30,972 nucleotides of DNA from NCBI GenBank assembly GCA_964563165.1, contig CAZLWA010000021.1, forward strand, positions 1 to 30,972. The letters are read 5' to 3'. This DNA is from CAZLWA01 sp964563165 (lineage in GTDB: Bacteria; CLD3; SB21). Below, in pieces: positions 1 through 7,451 of this stretch. Both the position numbers and the translations under genes were made by a program. The notes beneath the pieces were generated by a model, which saw only the letters and a list, made by a program, of their open reading frames with translations, ran no database searches and was not told the origin of the DNA. How positions within the stretch are numbered: the first letter of the stretch is position 1; each line of letters begins with the position of its first letter.

Positions 1-157
1 TAATGAGTAATGAGTAATGAGTAATGAGTAATGAATAGCTGAATGCTGAATGCTGAATGCTGAATGCTGACAACTGACAACTGACAACTGACAACTGACA
101 ACTGACAACTGACAACTGACAACTGACAACTGACAACTGACAACTGACAACTGAATG
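1..157. repeat. Heptanucleotide tandem-repeat array upstream of lgt
   Basis: Three related 7-base units follow one another. TAATGAG occurs four times (1-28), then one TAATGAA (29-35) and a 3-base spacer. CTGAATG occurs four times (39-66), CTGACAA twelve times (67-150), and CTGAATG once more (151-157). The array ends exactly at the GAGG that serves as the lgt ribosome-binding site. All three unit types contain TGA, so every forward frame is closed, while the reverse strand is open in all frames. It resembles the short tandemly repeated heptamers described in cyanobacteria (family-level analogy only). It starts at the window edge, so its full length is unknown. Confidence 0.95.
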
Positions 158-160
158 AGG
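157..160 (+). promoter_or_regulatory. lgt ribosome-binding site fused to the repeat array
   Basis: GAGG lies four bases before the ATG at 165. Its first G is the last base of the final CTGAATG heptamer, so the repeat array forms the immediate 5' untranslated region of lgt. Confidence 0.55.
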
Positions 161-164
161 CCCT

Positions 165-1010
165 ATGATCCCCACGCTTTTTGAGATTCCGATTTTTGGC
201 GGAATTCCGATCCACAGTTTCGGCCTGATGCTGGCGACGGCATTTTTAACCTCGAGTTACGTATTAAGAAAACTGTTTAAGAATGCGGGCTTTCCGGAGG
301 CAGTTGCTGAACAGGTTGTTTTAACCGCGGCCATTGCGGGTTTGGCGGGATCGAAATTGTATTTTTTATTATTCGAATCCTTTGAACGCTTTATGCGCCA
401 TCCTTTGGAAATGCTTTTTTCCGGCGCGGGACTGACGTGGTACGGAGGACTGGTCTTAGCGATGATCTGTATCATGATCTTGATTCGCCGGAGAAAACTG
501 CCGTTGTTAAGATCGGTAGACCTGATCTCCGTTCCTCTGCCGCTGGGCTACGGCATCGGCCGCATCGGCTGTCACCTTGCGGGCGACGGTGATTATGGTT
601 TGCCGTATAATGGGATTTTTGCAACCAACTATTCCAAAGGCATCGTGCCTCCGTCGCAGGCGTTTTACGGAACGGAGGTCGCTAAAGATTATCCGAACGG
701 TATCGTGCCTAACGACACGTTGTGCCATCCGACGCCGGTCTATGAAACGGCAGTGTCGGTCTTGATTTTTTTCGTTCTTTGGCAAACGACCCGAAACAAG
801 AATTTACCGGCCGGATTTCAAATTTCATTGTATTTCATATTAGCCGGATTTGAAAGATTTTTCATAGAATTTCTGCGTCTGAATCCGAAAGTAGCGTGGG
901 ATCTGAGCGGAGCCCAGCTCATCAGCCTGGGCTCGGTCGCCGCCGGCGCCGTATGGATGATGATAGCTTTCAAAAATCACAACCCCGATGAATCGGTAAA
1001 AAAGAAATGA
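165..1010 (+). CDS. lgt: Prolipoprotein diacylglyceryl transferase
   Basis: Lgt transfers diacylglycerol from phosphatidylglycerol to the lipobox cysteine of prolipoproteins in the inner membrane, the first step of lipoprotein maturation. The 281-residue product has several hydrophobic segments. It has the Lgt signature region GRIGCHLAGDGDYG (from about R133), in the GDGD form typical of FCB-group enzymes rather than the proteobacterial form. HPTPVYE follows (H188 onward), then ERFFIEFLR (E230-R238), which should hold the conserved Arg and Glu of the active site. Length is normal for the family. The ATG at 165 follows a GAGG four bases away, directly after a heptamer repeat array. The DUF4159 gene starts one base after the stop, suggesting cotranscription. 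Any promoter lies within or left of the repeat array. Confidence 0.95.
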   Translation: MIPTLFEIPIFGGIPIHSFGLMLATAFLTSSYVLRKLFKNAGFPEAVAEQVVLTAAIAGLAGSKLYFLLFESFERFMRHPLEMLFSGAGLTWYGGLVLAMICIMILIRRRKLPLLRSVDLISVPLPLGYGIGRIGCHLAGDGDYGLPYNGIFATNYSKGIVPPSQAFYGTEVAKDYPNGIVPNDTLCHPTPVYETAVSVLIFFVLWQTTRNKNLPAGFQISLYFILAGFERFFIEFLRLNPKVAWDLSGAQLISLGSVAAGAVWMMIAFKNHNPDESVKKK

Positions 1011-1011
1011 T

Positions 1012-1683
1012 ATGCGAAGCATTATTTGGTTCATAGCTTTGAATTTATTTTCATTCGGATCCACTCATCCGGCCTGCGAATCGGGAAGCAAATTTACGAT
1101 TGCCCGCATCAAATACGGGGGCGGAGGGGATTGGTATGAAAACCGGACCGCATTGAAGACGCTGCTTAAATATCTGAATGACAAGACAAATGTGGCTTCC
1201 GAGATCACCGAAACGTACGTCGAGCCGTCCGATATCCGCTTGTTCGATTACCATTTTCTATATTTGACCGGGCACGGCAACGTTAAATTCTCCGAAGCGG
1301 ACGTGAAGAATTTGCGCGCGCACCTGACTCACGGCGGATTTCTGTGGTGCGACGACGATTACGGGATCGACCTGTTCTTTCGCCGGGAGATGAAAAAAGT
1401 TTTTCCGGAATTGGATTTTACGGCGATTCCATTTTCCCATCCCTTGTACCATTCCTATTATCAGTTTCCGGGCGGCCTGCCGAAAATTCATGAGCACGAC
1501 GGAGGACCGCCGGAGGGATACGGGTTGTTTTGGAACGGGCGGCTCGTATGCTTCTACTCGAAGAATACGGACCTCAGTGACGGATTGGAAGGGCCGGAAG
1601 TTTTTCCCGAAGACGGCATGGAGAAACAGATCGAAGCGCTGAAAATGGCGACGAACATTGTCGTTTATGCGCTCAGTTATTAA
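1012..1683 (+). CDS. DUF4159 domain protein, probably exported
   Basis: The 223-residue product starts with a short hydrophobic stretch that looks like a signal peptide (about 1-22). The remainder matches the DUF4159 family as I know it: IKYGGGGDWYENR near residues 33-45, an LTGHG segment, a GGFLWCDDDYG segment and a C-terminal helix. DUF4159 proteins have a class I glutamine amidotransferase-like fold in several annotations, and their function is not established. The gene begins one base after the lgt stop and its end abuts the next gene, so it probably belongs to the same transcript. The link to lipoprotein processing is positional only. The family call is fairly secure; no biochemical role can be assigned. 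Confidence 0.8.
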   Translation: MRSIIWFIALNLFSFGSTHPACESGSKFTIARIKYGGGGDWYENRTALKTLLKYLNDKTNVASEITETYVEPSDIRLFDYHFLYLTGHGNVKFSEADVKNLRAHLTHGGFLWCDDDYGIDLFFRREMKKVFPELDFTAIPFSHPLYHSYYQFPGGLPKIHEHDGGPPEGYGLFWNGRLVCFYSKNTDLSDGLEGPEVFPEDGMEKQIEALKMATNIVVYALSY

Positions 1684-1717
1684 TACATCAAAGGTACAAA
1701 AAAAGGCGGATGGAACT

Positions 1718-2404
1718 ATGCAACAAGAGTCAAACCTTGAAAAGGTGCTGGATGCCGTGATGCCGCTTCTGATGCTCACGGCGCTGTATTTGGTCTTTAT
1801 CTGGGTGCCGAACGAAAAAACAATGGGCCTCATACAGCGTATATTTTATTTTCACGTGCCGTCGGCGTGGATCGCTTTCCTGGCATTCGGCGTCGTCTTT
1901 TTTGCCAGCATCATGTATTTGATTCGCCGGGATGAAAAATGGGACCTGATCGCAGCGCATTCGGCCGAACTGGGAATTGTTTTTTGTTCGATCGTCCTGC
2001 TGACCGGGCCCCTATGGGCGAAACCGGTGTGGGGCATCTGGTGGACGTGGGATGCGAGGCTGACCTTGACGCTCGTCTTATGGCTGATCTATGTGGCCTA
2101 CCTCATGCTGCGCGTTTACGTGACGGATGTATCGAAACGCGCGCGGTTGTGCGCCGTCGTCGGGATCATCGGATTTTTAGATGTCCCGCTGGTGTACATG
2201 TCCATCCGGTGGTGGCGTACGCAGCATCCGGCGCCGGTGATTGCCGGAGGCGAAGGTTCCGGCCTCGCACCGGAAATGAAATGGGTGTTTTATTTTTGCC
2301 TTTTTACGTTCACGGCCTTATTCGTTTATCTTCTTCGGAAACGTTATCGAATCGCTAAGGCGGAAGAAGAAGTCAGCCGCCTATATCAGTTTGTAAATGA
2401 ATAA
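1718..2404 (+). CDS. ccmC: CcmC-like haem-handling protein (cytochrome c maturation)
   Basis: This is a 228-residue polytopic inner-membrane protein of the CcmC/CcsA haem-handling family. CcmC loads haem for transfer to CcmE during cytochrome c maturation. The tryptophan-rich signature WGIWWTWDAR is at residues 105-114. HVPSAW (H46) and a second His after WWRTQ (H170) match the usual pair of haem-ligand histidines. About six hydrophobic segments are visible. I chose the ATG at 1718 because AGGCGGA precedes it at good spacing. An in-frame start at 1658 would overlap the preceding gene and add a polar, non-conserved leader. No other ccm genes are in the window, so partners must lie elsewhere. 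CcsA/ResC-type proteins are related, but the short length favours CcmC. Confidence 0.88.
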   Translation: MQQESNLEKVLDAVMPLLMLTALYLVFIWVPNEKTMGLIQRIFYFHVPSAWIAFLAFGVVFFASIMYLIRRDEKWDLIAAHSAELGIVFCSIVLLTGPLWAKPVWGIWWTWDARLTLTLVLWLIYVAYLMLRVYVTDVSKRARLCAVVGIIGFLDVPLVYMSIRWWRTQHPAPVIAGGEGSGLAPEMKWVFYFCLFTFTALFVYLLRKRYRIAKAEEEVSRLYQFVNE

Positions 2405-2409
2405 CTTTG

Positions 2410-2439
2410 TTGACTATCTTCGCTTGTTATTTGTATATT
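2410..2439 (+). promoter_or_regulatory. Sigma70-like promoter for the PorV-like gene
   Basis: TTGACT (2410-2415) and TATATT (2434-2439) are separated by 18 bases and lie 59 bases before the ATG at 2499. This is the best housekeeping-type promoter seen in the window and separates the lgt-ccmC run from the barrel/cyclase run. It is a consensus match only. Confidence 0.5.
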
Positions 2440-2498
2440 GAAAAAAGATTCATACATCGTCATGTCCGAAAAAAAAGAGCGGATTTGAGAATTTGCTT

Positions 2499-3422
2499 AT
2501 GAATGCACTTCGTTTCAAATTTCTTGTTCTCGTTTTCCTTCTGAGCGTCCGTTCCCTTCAGGCCGGTGATAATGGATACCAATTTCTGCGGGTCGGCGTG
2601 ACGGCGCGAGCCACGGCGCTCGGAGACGCCTACACCTCTCAGTTAGGCGACGTCAATACATTTATGTACAATCCTGCCGGCCTTGCGGAGCTGTCGACCC
2701 GTCAGCTGTCTGCAAGTTACACGAATCACTTGCTGGACATCGGATCGGGATTTATCGCTTACGCACAGCCGGTGAAAGATTACGGCGTCTTCGGCGGCGG
2801 CATTATATTCTTCGGTTACGGTGACTTTCAAGGGTACGACGTCAACGGCAATGAAACTAAGAAGTTCGCGGCGAGCGATTTTGCGCTGAATCTTTTTTAT
2901 GCGCACCGGATCAACGGGATTCGCTACGGCGCCAATGTCAAATTTATTCGTTCGGCGATAGAAGATTTTTCATCGACGGCGCTGGCGGTGGATCTGGGCG
3001 CGATCTATACCGTAGAACCGTGGCACCTTCAGGTCGGAGCCAGCCTGCTCAATGCGGGCTTTGCCACGAAAGCGTTTGTTCAGGATAAGGAAGCGCTGCC
3101 GCTCAGTTTTCAGATCGGCGTCTCCAAAAGACTGGACAAAGCACCGATCACCGTGAGCGGAAATTTTTCCGATTTGAATCTTCCGGGTGCGATCGGCGAA
3201 CGGCTCAAACGATTTTCCCTGGGCACGGAATGGAATCCGAACGAGAGCTTTTTCATCCGCGCCGGTTATAATAATCAACGCCGCTCGGAAATGCATACCG
3301 GTGCGCTTACGGGCGTCAGTGCCGGCCTCGGATTCAAATACCAGCGGTACACATTCGACTATTCTTTTTCTTCGTGGGGTATCGGCACCGTCAATCGGTT
3401 CTCGCTCACGCTAAATTTATAA
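2499..3422 (+). CDS. PorV/PorQ-family outer-membrane barrel protein
   Basis: The 307-residue product has a signal peptide ending near residue 22 (SLQA) and a mature part rich in alternating beta-strand patterns. The start of the mature domain, GYQFLRVGVTARATALGDAY, followed by NPAGLAEL, is characteristic of the PorV/PorQ (UPF0164-like) family. These are outer-membrane barrels related to FadL that in Bacteroidota serve type IX secretion but are more widely found in FCB lineages. The protein ends in a hydrophobic strand (FSLTLNL), as expected for barrel insertion. The ATG at 2499 is preferred over an in-frame TTG two codons upstream. No T9SS core genes are nearby, so a secretion role is not supported. 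It heads a probable operon with the next two genes (gaps of 10 and 30 bases). Confidence 0.82.
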   Translation: MNALRFKFLVLVFLLSVRSLQAGDNGYQFLRVGVTARATALGDAYTSQLGDVNTFMYNPAGLAELSTRQLSASYTNHLLDIGSGFIAYAQPVKDYGVFGGGIIFFGYGDFQGYDVNGNETKKFAASDFALNLFYAHRINGIRYGANVKFIRSAIEDFSSTALAVDLGAIYTVEPWHLQVGASLLNAGFATKAFVQDKEALPLSFQIGVSKRLDKAPITVSGNFSDLNLPGAIGERLKRFSLGTEWNPNESFFIRAGYNNQRRSEMHTGALTGVSAGLGFKYQRYTFDYSFSSWGIGTVNRFSLTLNL

Positions 3423-3432
3423 AGGTTCAACG

Positions 3433-3981
3433 TTGGGAATTTTCTGGGACCAGGATACCATGATCATCGGGTTGAATGTGGCGGTGTGCCTCGCGGTACT
3501 CTACACAATGTATTGGGAGTTGACCGCCGTTTTCACGTTCGCCGCTTCCACCAGCGATAAAGATCATTTCCTGATGACGCGCATTCAACGGACGTCGGTG
3601 AAGTTCTATTTTGTTTTTATAGGCGTAACCGCGGCGGTCATTTTGTTTGTCGTATTTACAGACGCCGTGGAAAAAATGATCCTCATTTCCCTAGTGGCCC
3701 TGCTGTTCGGTTTTCTTGTGAACGCGTTTGTCTATCAAATTTGTTTTGTCAATGACGCCGGATTAGGATCGGTCTCGCTTAAATTTGAAATGGAAATTCC
3801 CTGGAATGAGATCCAGTCGTATGACTGGCAGGAAAATGTGCTGAGGATCACGTTGAAACGAAAGTTTCTTAAGCACAGACAATTGAAGTTCAATGATAGT
3901 TCGGCAACGATAGCCGTCAACGATCGTTTGCGAAAATTATCGGATCGTCATGAAGCGCTGGTTTCCGGTCCGCATGCGTAA
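3433..3981 (+). CDS. Small membrane protein with cytoplasmic tail, unknown function
   Basis: I do not firmly recognise this 182-residue protein. It has about three or four hydrophobic segments (roughly 10-30, 56-76, 82-105) and then a soluble tail containing WNEIQSYDWQENVLRITLKR. That pattern recalls the bacterial PH-like/DUF5673-type tails of small membrane proteins. The start is taken as TTG at 3433, preceded by AAAGG eight bases away; an ATG at 3460 is the alternative and would still leave the first hydrophobic segment. It sits 10 bases after the barrel gene and 30 before the adenylate cyclase, so it is probably cotranscribed with both. A role in envelope sensing is possible but rests only on neighbourhood. 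Confidence 0.7.
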   Translation: MGIFWDQDTMIIGLNVAVCLAVLYTMYWELTAVFTFAASTSDKDHFLMTRIQRTSVKFYFVFIGVTAAVILFVVFTDAVEKMILISLVALLFGFLVNAFVYQICFVNDAGLGSVSLKFEMEIPWNEIQSYDWQENVLRITLKRKFLKHRQLKFNDSSATIAVNDRLRKLSDRHEALVSGPHA

Positions 3982-4011
3982 GCAATAAATTTTAAGGAGT
4001 GGAGCAACGTT

Positions 4012-6135
4012 ATGAAACCCGTTATACGCCGCCAACATCGAAATATATGGATTGCCATCATCATTTTATTTTCCTCGGCGGTTGGACTTTTTTTTGCCTT
4101 GAATCCAAATCAAAATATCGAAAAAAGCTGCCTGGATATCATGTATCAAATGAGGACCCGGTCGGTGGATGAGAAAATGGACGATGTGGCCGTCGTCATG
4201 ATTGACGAAAAGTCGTATGAATCGGATTTCGGCTATTACGATCCGATCCCGAGGCGCTATATTGCCCGGTTGATCGATACGCTGGCGGCGAAAGGGGCTA
4301 AAACCATCGCCCTGGATATCGCGTTTTACGACAAACTGACGAAGCTGGACGCCAAGGGCGATTCCATTTTGGTCAATGCCATTAAACGCGCCGGCAATGT
4401 CATTGCGGTTTCGATCTGGTATCCGCAGGAAAACGGTTCGTTGAGAATTCAAATGCCGGATCCGTTTTTCAAATCGGCGTTGAAAGGAATCGGTTATGCT
4501 AACCTCGATATTTCAGGCGGCGGGGTTCTTGCAAGCGTGCGGGAGGTCAAACCGATCGAAACGATGGCCGACGGAAAGACTTTGTTGTCGTTTTCATCGC
4601 TGGCGTACTGTGAGTACATGAATATCAATCCGGCGAAGTTCATTGAAGAAGTTGAAACGCAAAATTGGAATGTCGTGCCCAGAATCCTTTTGGATGCTAA
4701 CCGCGCAATGATCATCAATTATGTGGGGCCGCCGGCCACCTGGGTGAAACAAACGGACGGAGTCTGGACGCAAATAAGCGAGAGTAAGATCGTCACGTAT
4801 CGCAGCGGGACATTAACAGGCGACGTGCACTGGCCGGAGGAACTGTTCAAGAATAAATTGGTGTTTATCGGTAACGGATCCGCATTTGTTCCGGATCGTT
4901 TTATTACGCCGTTCTACAGGGAAAGCATGAGCAATTGGATGTACGGAGCCGAAGTACATGCCAATGCGTTTCTTACTCTGGTTTCCAGGAATTTCATTCA
5001 TAAGACTTCGTTGCCATTAACCATTTTATTTTTTCTTTTTCTGACGGCGATCATGGTCTTGGCGACCGTCCGGTTCGGATTCTTCGGCGAAATGTCGGTC
5101 ACGGTTTTTTTAATACTCTTAATTTGGGTGAGCGGTTACATCCTGTTTTCTTCGGAGGGAATTTGGCTGCCCGTATTCAGTATGTCCGTCGCCGTTGCGA
5201 TATCGTATTTTTCCGCATCGGTCTATCAGGCTTTTACCGAAGAGAGAAATAAAAAACAAATTAAAAATATGTTCGAGCGCTATGCGCCTCCGGCCTACGT
5301 GGATATTCTGGTAAAAGATCCTTCGAAACTCGAACTGGGCGGCGAGGAAAAGGAGATCAGCATTTTATTTTCCGACATCGAGGGCTTTACGAGCATTTCG
5401 GAAAATCTCAAACCGAAAGAATTGGTAGAACTGCTCAACAGTTATTTGGGCGAAATGACCAAACTTATTTTTGACCAGGGCGGCAGTTTGGACAAATACA
5501 TCGGCGATGCGATCGTGGCGGTATTCGGCGCGCCGCTCCCGCAGAACGAACACGCCCTGCATGCCTGTTACGCCGCGCTGGATATGCAAAAAGCGCTGGT
5601 CCCGTTTCGCAAAAAATTGGCCGAAAAAGGGCTGCCGCCGATCAGGAATCGCATCGGTATCAATACAGGCAAAGTTGTTTTTGGAAATATCGGATCCGAT
5701 ATCCGGTACGACTACACCGGTATCGGGGACCATATGAATTTGGCCTCGCGCCTGGAAGGGGCAAACAAGCAATACGGAACGTATCTGATGATCAGTGAAT
5801 TTACGTACGGCCAGGTGCGTGAGCGGGTCATCGTGCGCGATCTGGATGTGATCGTCGTGAAGGGCAAGAGCGAAGGTGTGAAGGTATTTGAACTCATCGG
5901 CAGAGCGAATGAGCCTTTGGCAGAAGACACGAGAAAATTAGTGGAATATTATCAGGAAGGCATTGACGCCTACCGGCATAAAAAATGGGAGGAAGCGATC
6001 CGGAAATTCGAGCAAGCACTGACCTTTTCACATAACGACGAACCGTCGAAAATGTATATTCAGCGCTGCAGGGAATTTATCGCCAGCCCGCCGCCGGACG
6101 ATTGGGACGGCAGCTACCATATGACGACAAAATAA
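4012..6135 (+). CDS. CHASE2-domain transmembrane class III adenylate cyclase
   Basis: The 707-residue sensor cyclase has a first membrane helix (about 13-31), a large periplasmic CHASE2 domain (about 40-325), three membrane helices (about 333-407), a class III cyclase domain (about 445-625) and a C-terminal TPR-like segment (about 640-695). Metal-binding Asp residues are D455 (FSDIEGFT) and D499 (YIGDAIVAVFG). The adenine-selecting pair is K495 and T569, and transition-state residues are N576 and R580, so the catalytic site looks complete. The Lys/Thr pair marks a class IIIb adenylate cyclase, a group in which characterised members (CyaC, soluble AC) respond to bicarbonate. The expected product is cAMP. 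AAGGAG stands 12 bases before the ATG. The next genes encode two exported FecR-TPR proteins, which may act on the periplasmic sensor domain. Confidence 0.93.
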   Translation: MKPVIRRQHRNIWIAIIILFSSAVGLFFALNPNQNIEKSCLDIMYQMRTRSVDEKMDDVAVVMIDEKSYESDFGYYDPIPRRYIARLIDTLAAKGAKTIALDIAFYDKLTKLDAKGDSILVNAIKRAGNVIAVSIWYPQENGSLRIQMPDPFFKSALKGIGYANLDISGGGVLASVREVKPIETMADGKTLLSFSSLAYCEYMNINPAKFIEEVETQNWNVVPRILLDANRAMIINYVGPPATWVKQTDGVWTQISESKIVTYRSGTLTGDVHWPEELFKNKLVFIGNGSAFVPDRFITPFYRESMSNWMYGAEVHANAFLTLVSRNFIHKTSLPLTILFFLFLTAIMVLATVRFGFFGEMSVTVFLILLIWVSGYILFSSEGIWLPVFSMSVAVAISYFSASVYQAFTEERNKKQIKNMFERYAPPAYVDILVKDPSKLELGGEEKEISILFSDIEGFTSISENLKPKELVELLNSYLGEMTKLIFDQGGSLDKYIGDAIVAVFGAPLPQNEHALHACYAALDMQKALVPFRKKLAEKGLPPIRNRIGINTGKVVFGNIGSDIRYDYTGIGDHMNLASRLEGANKQYGTYLMISEFTYGQVRERVIVRDLDVIVVKGKSEGVKVFELIGRANEPLAEDTRKLVEYYQEGIDAYRHKKWEEAIRKFEQALTFSHNDEPSKMYIQRCREFIASPPPDDWDGSYHMTTK

Positions 6136-6138
6136 TCC

Positions 6139-6167
6139 TTGAATTTGCGGTTCGTTTTAAATATCAT
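6139..6167 (+). promoter_or_regulatory. Possible promoter for the first FecR gene
   Basis: TTGAAT (6139-6144) and TATCAT (6162-6167) are separated by 17 bases, downstream of the cyclase stop and about 97 bases before the GTG start. It is a moderate consensus match, and the equivalent position before the second copy does not conserve it. Confidence 0.3.
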
Positions 6168-6194
6168 TGCACAATTCAGTTTACTTTATCCCTC

Positions 6195-6214
6195 CTGCCC
6201 GTATACATGGGCAG
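6195..6214. repeat. Perfect inverted repeat in the first FecR leader
   Basis: CTGCCC and GGGCAG flank the 8-base centre GTATACAT. The corresponding segment before the second FecR gene (about 7384-7402) is recognisably related but has lost the perfect symmetry. It could be an operator or an RNA hairpin; no regulator can be named. Confidence 0.4.
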
Positions 6215-6263
6215 TTCAAAAGAAGCAGAAGTAACTATTAACTCTAAATAATTGGAGAGTATT

Positions 6264-7226
6264 GTGAGTAAATTATTCAGAATTTCCATGGTAACGATGG
6301 TATTAAGCGCACATCTGATATCGGCTCAAAACAAAGACGTGGCGTTTTTTTCAAAAATGAAGGGTACCGTCAAGATCACGGATGCGGCAGGGAAACAAAA
6401 GAAAGCCGGCACGGCTACGAAACTGTCCGACGGGGATAAAGTCGTTACCGGATCGGACGGAAGCGTGACGATCATGTATTACACAGGTAAGGAAATCGTG
6501 CTCGGCGCGAACAATTCCCACGCGGTGAAAGCAAAACAAGAGCAGAGTTCTTTCTTATCGAGCTTGTATGGGACCTTGTCCAGCCTGATTTGGGGCGAAA
6601 CCTCCAATTCTTCGATGGCGGGAGCCACGCGCGCCTGGGCGGGCGATCCCAATCGCATGATCACGGCGACGTATCCGTCCGAAACAAAAATCCTCGAAAC
6701 CGAGCCCGTTTTCAAATGGGCCGATCATCGGAAACCGCCGGGCAACGATTATGTGATAACGGTCAAGAGTGAAATTTCCGATTTTAAATATGAGATCCCT
6801 GTTTCCGGCGCCACCCAGGTGACGTATCCTAAAACGGCCCCTAAACTTAAAGCCGAAGAAAAATACACCTGGACGGTCAAAGACCCGGCTAAGGGAACTG
6901 ACATTTCTCCCGCGGTGAAATTCTCTTTGATCGATCCCAATGATAACACGTCATTGCAGAGCGATATGAAAGAGATCTTGAAAGTATGCAATGGCGACAA
7001 TACCAATCCGCAGTGGTACTTGCTGACCTCCGCGCTTTACCGCGACTACGGGCTGATGAAACAAGCGGAAAACTCCATCCTCGCTCTCATTGCATTGAAG
7101 AAAGATATGGCTCAGGCGCACATCATGCTGGCGACCCTGTATAAAGAAACGGGAAGACTTGAAGAAGCGAAAGCGGAAGAGGACGAGGCCAGAAAATTAA
7201 GCGGCTCAACTACCGTGAAAAAATAA
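6264..7226 (+). CDS. Exported FecR-domain protein with TPR tail, copy 1
   Basis: The 320-residue product has a signal peptide (about 1-23, ending at AQN). A FecR-type domain follows (about 25-95, with GDKVVTGSDGSVTIMYYTG), then a beta-rich middle region with FKWADHR and YTWTVKD. The C terminus carries TPR-like helices (about 248-315). There is no cytoplasmic or membrane-anchor part as in classical FecR anti-sigma regulators, so this is a periplasmic stand-alone FecR protein. The start is GTG at 6264 behind GGAGAG. It gives exactly the same length (963 bases) as the tandem paralog, whereas a TTG at 6252 would add four residues that swallow the ribosome-binding site. It follows the CHASE2 cyclase, and FecR/CHASE2-cyclase neighbourhoods recur in bacteria to my recollection. 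Its molecular role is unknown. Confidence 0.85.
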   Translation: MSKLFRISMVTMVLSAHLISAQNKDVAFFSKMKGTVKITDAAGKQKKAGTATKLSDGDKVVTGSDGSVTIMYYTGKEIVLGANNSHAVKAKQEQSSFLSSLYGTLSSLIWGETSNSSMAGATRAWAGDPNRMITATYPSETKILETEPVFKWADHRKPPGNDYVITVKSEISDFKYEIPVSGATQVTYPKTAPKLKAEEKYTWTVKDPAKGTDISPAVKFSLIDPNDNTSLQSDMKEILKVCNGDNTNPQWYLLTSALYRDYGLMKQAENSILALIALKKDMAQAHIMLATLYKETGRLEEAKAEEDEARKLSGSTTVKK

Positions 7227-7247
7227 ACACATTTTTATGATTGTTAC

Positions 7248-7287
7248 AAGCGATGATTCGGGTAAACGGGTCATCGCTTCTTTATTT
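7248..7287 (+). terminator. Rho-independent terminator after FecR copy 1
   Basis: AAGCGATGA (7248-7256) pairs perfectly with TCATCGCTT (7271-7279) and is followed by CTTTATTT. The same hairpin recurs 1190 bases downstream after copy 2. Read on the minus strand, the right arm and beyond encode EIKKR-stop, the same C-terminal end as LpxB. Confidence 0.75.
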
Positions 7288-7451
7288 CGTAAGTGAGTTT
7301 GGCTGAGTCCATACCGCGATATTTCATTATCGCCATTCCGCCGGTTCGAAACGACTCAAAAATATTACTTACTATTGTTGCCGGGCCTGTATGCATAGCA
7401 GTCTAAAATACTTTTTTAATTTTTGCTTAAATAAACAAATAGGAGAGCGCC
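7288..7451 (+). promoter_or_regulatory. Leader region of FecR copy 2
   Basis: This stretch contains the junction of the tandem duplication. Its distal part, from about 7356, resembles the leader of copy 1 at an offset near 1190 bases (shared TTACT, GTAT-CAT, GCAG and TCTAAAA/TTCAAAA elements). AGGAG at 7441-7445 is the ribosome-binding site. No convincing consensus promoter was found, although the preceding terminator implies that one exists here. Confidence 0.35.

Noticed and set aside
1..157. CRISPR-like array
   Set aside because: The units are 7 bases, contiguous and without spacers; this is a microsatellite-type tandem repeat, not a CRISPR.
1258..1833. 191-residue minus-strand ORF opposite the DUF4159 gene
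   Set aside because: It spans two good plus-strand genes and shows no family motif.
2462..2488. Eight-residue leader-peptide ORF before the PorV-like gene
   Set aside because: It is very short, has no convincing ribosome-binding site and no regulatory codon run, so it is likely chance.
2499..3422. Type IX secretion component assignment for the PorV-like protein
   Set aside because: The family match is good, but no T9SS core gene or C-terminal sorting domain protein is in the window.
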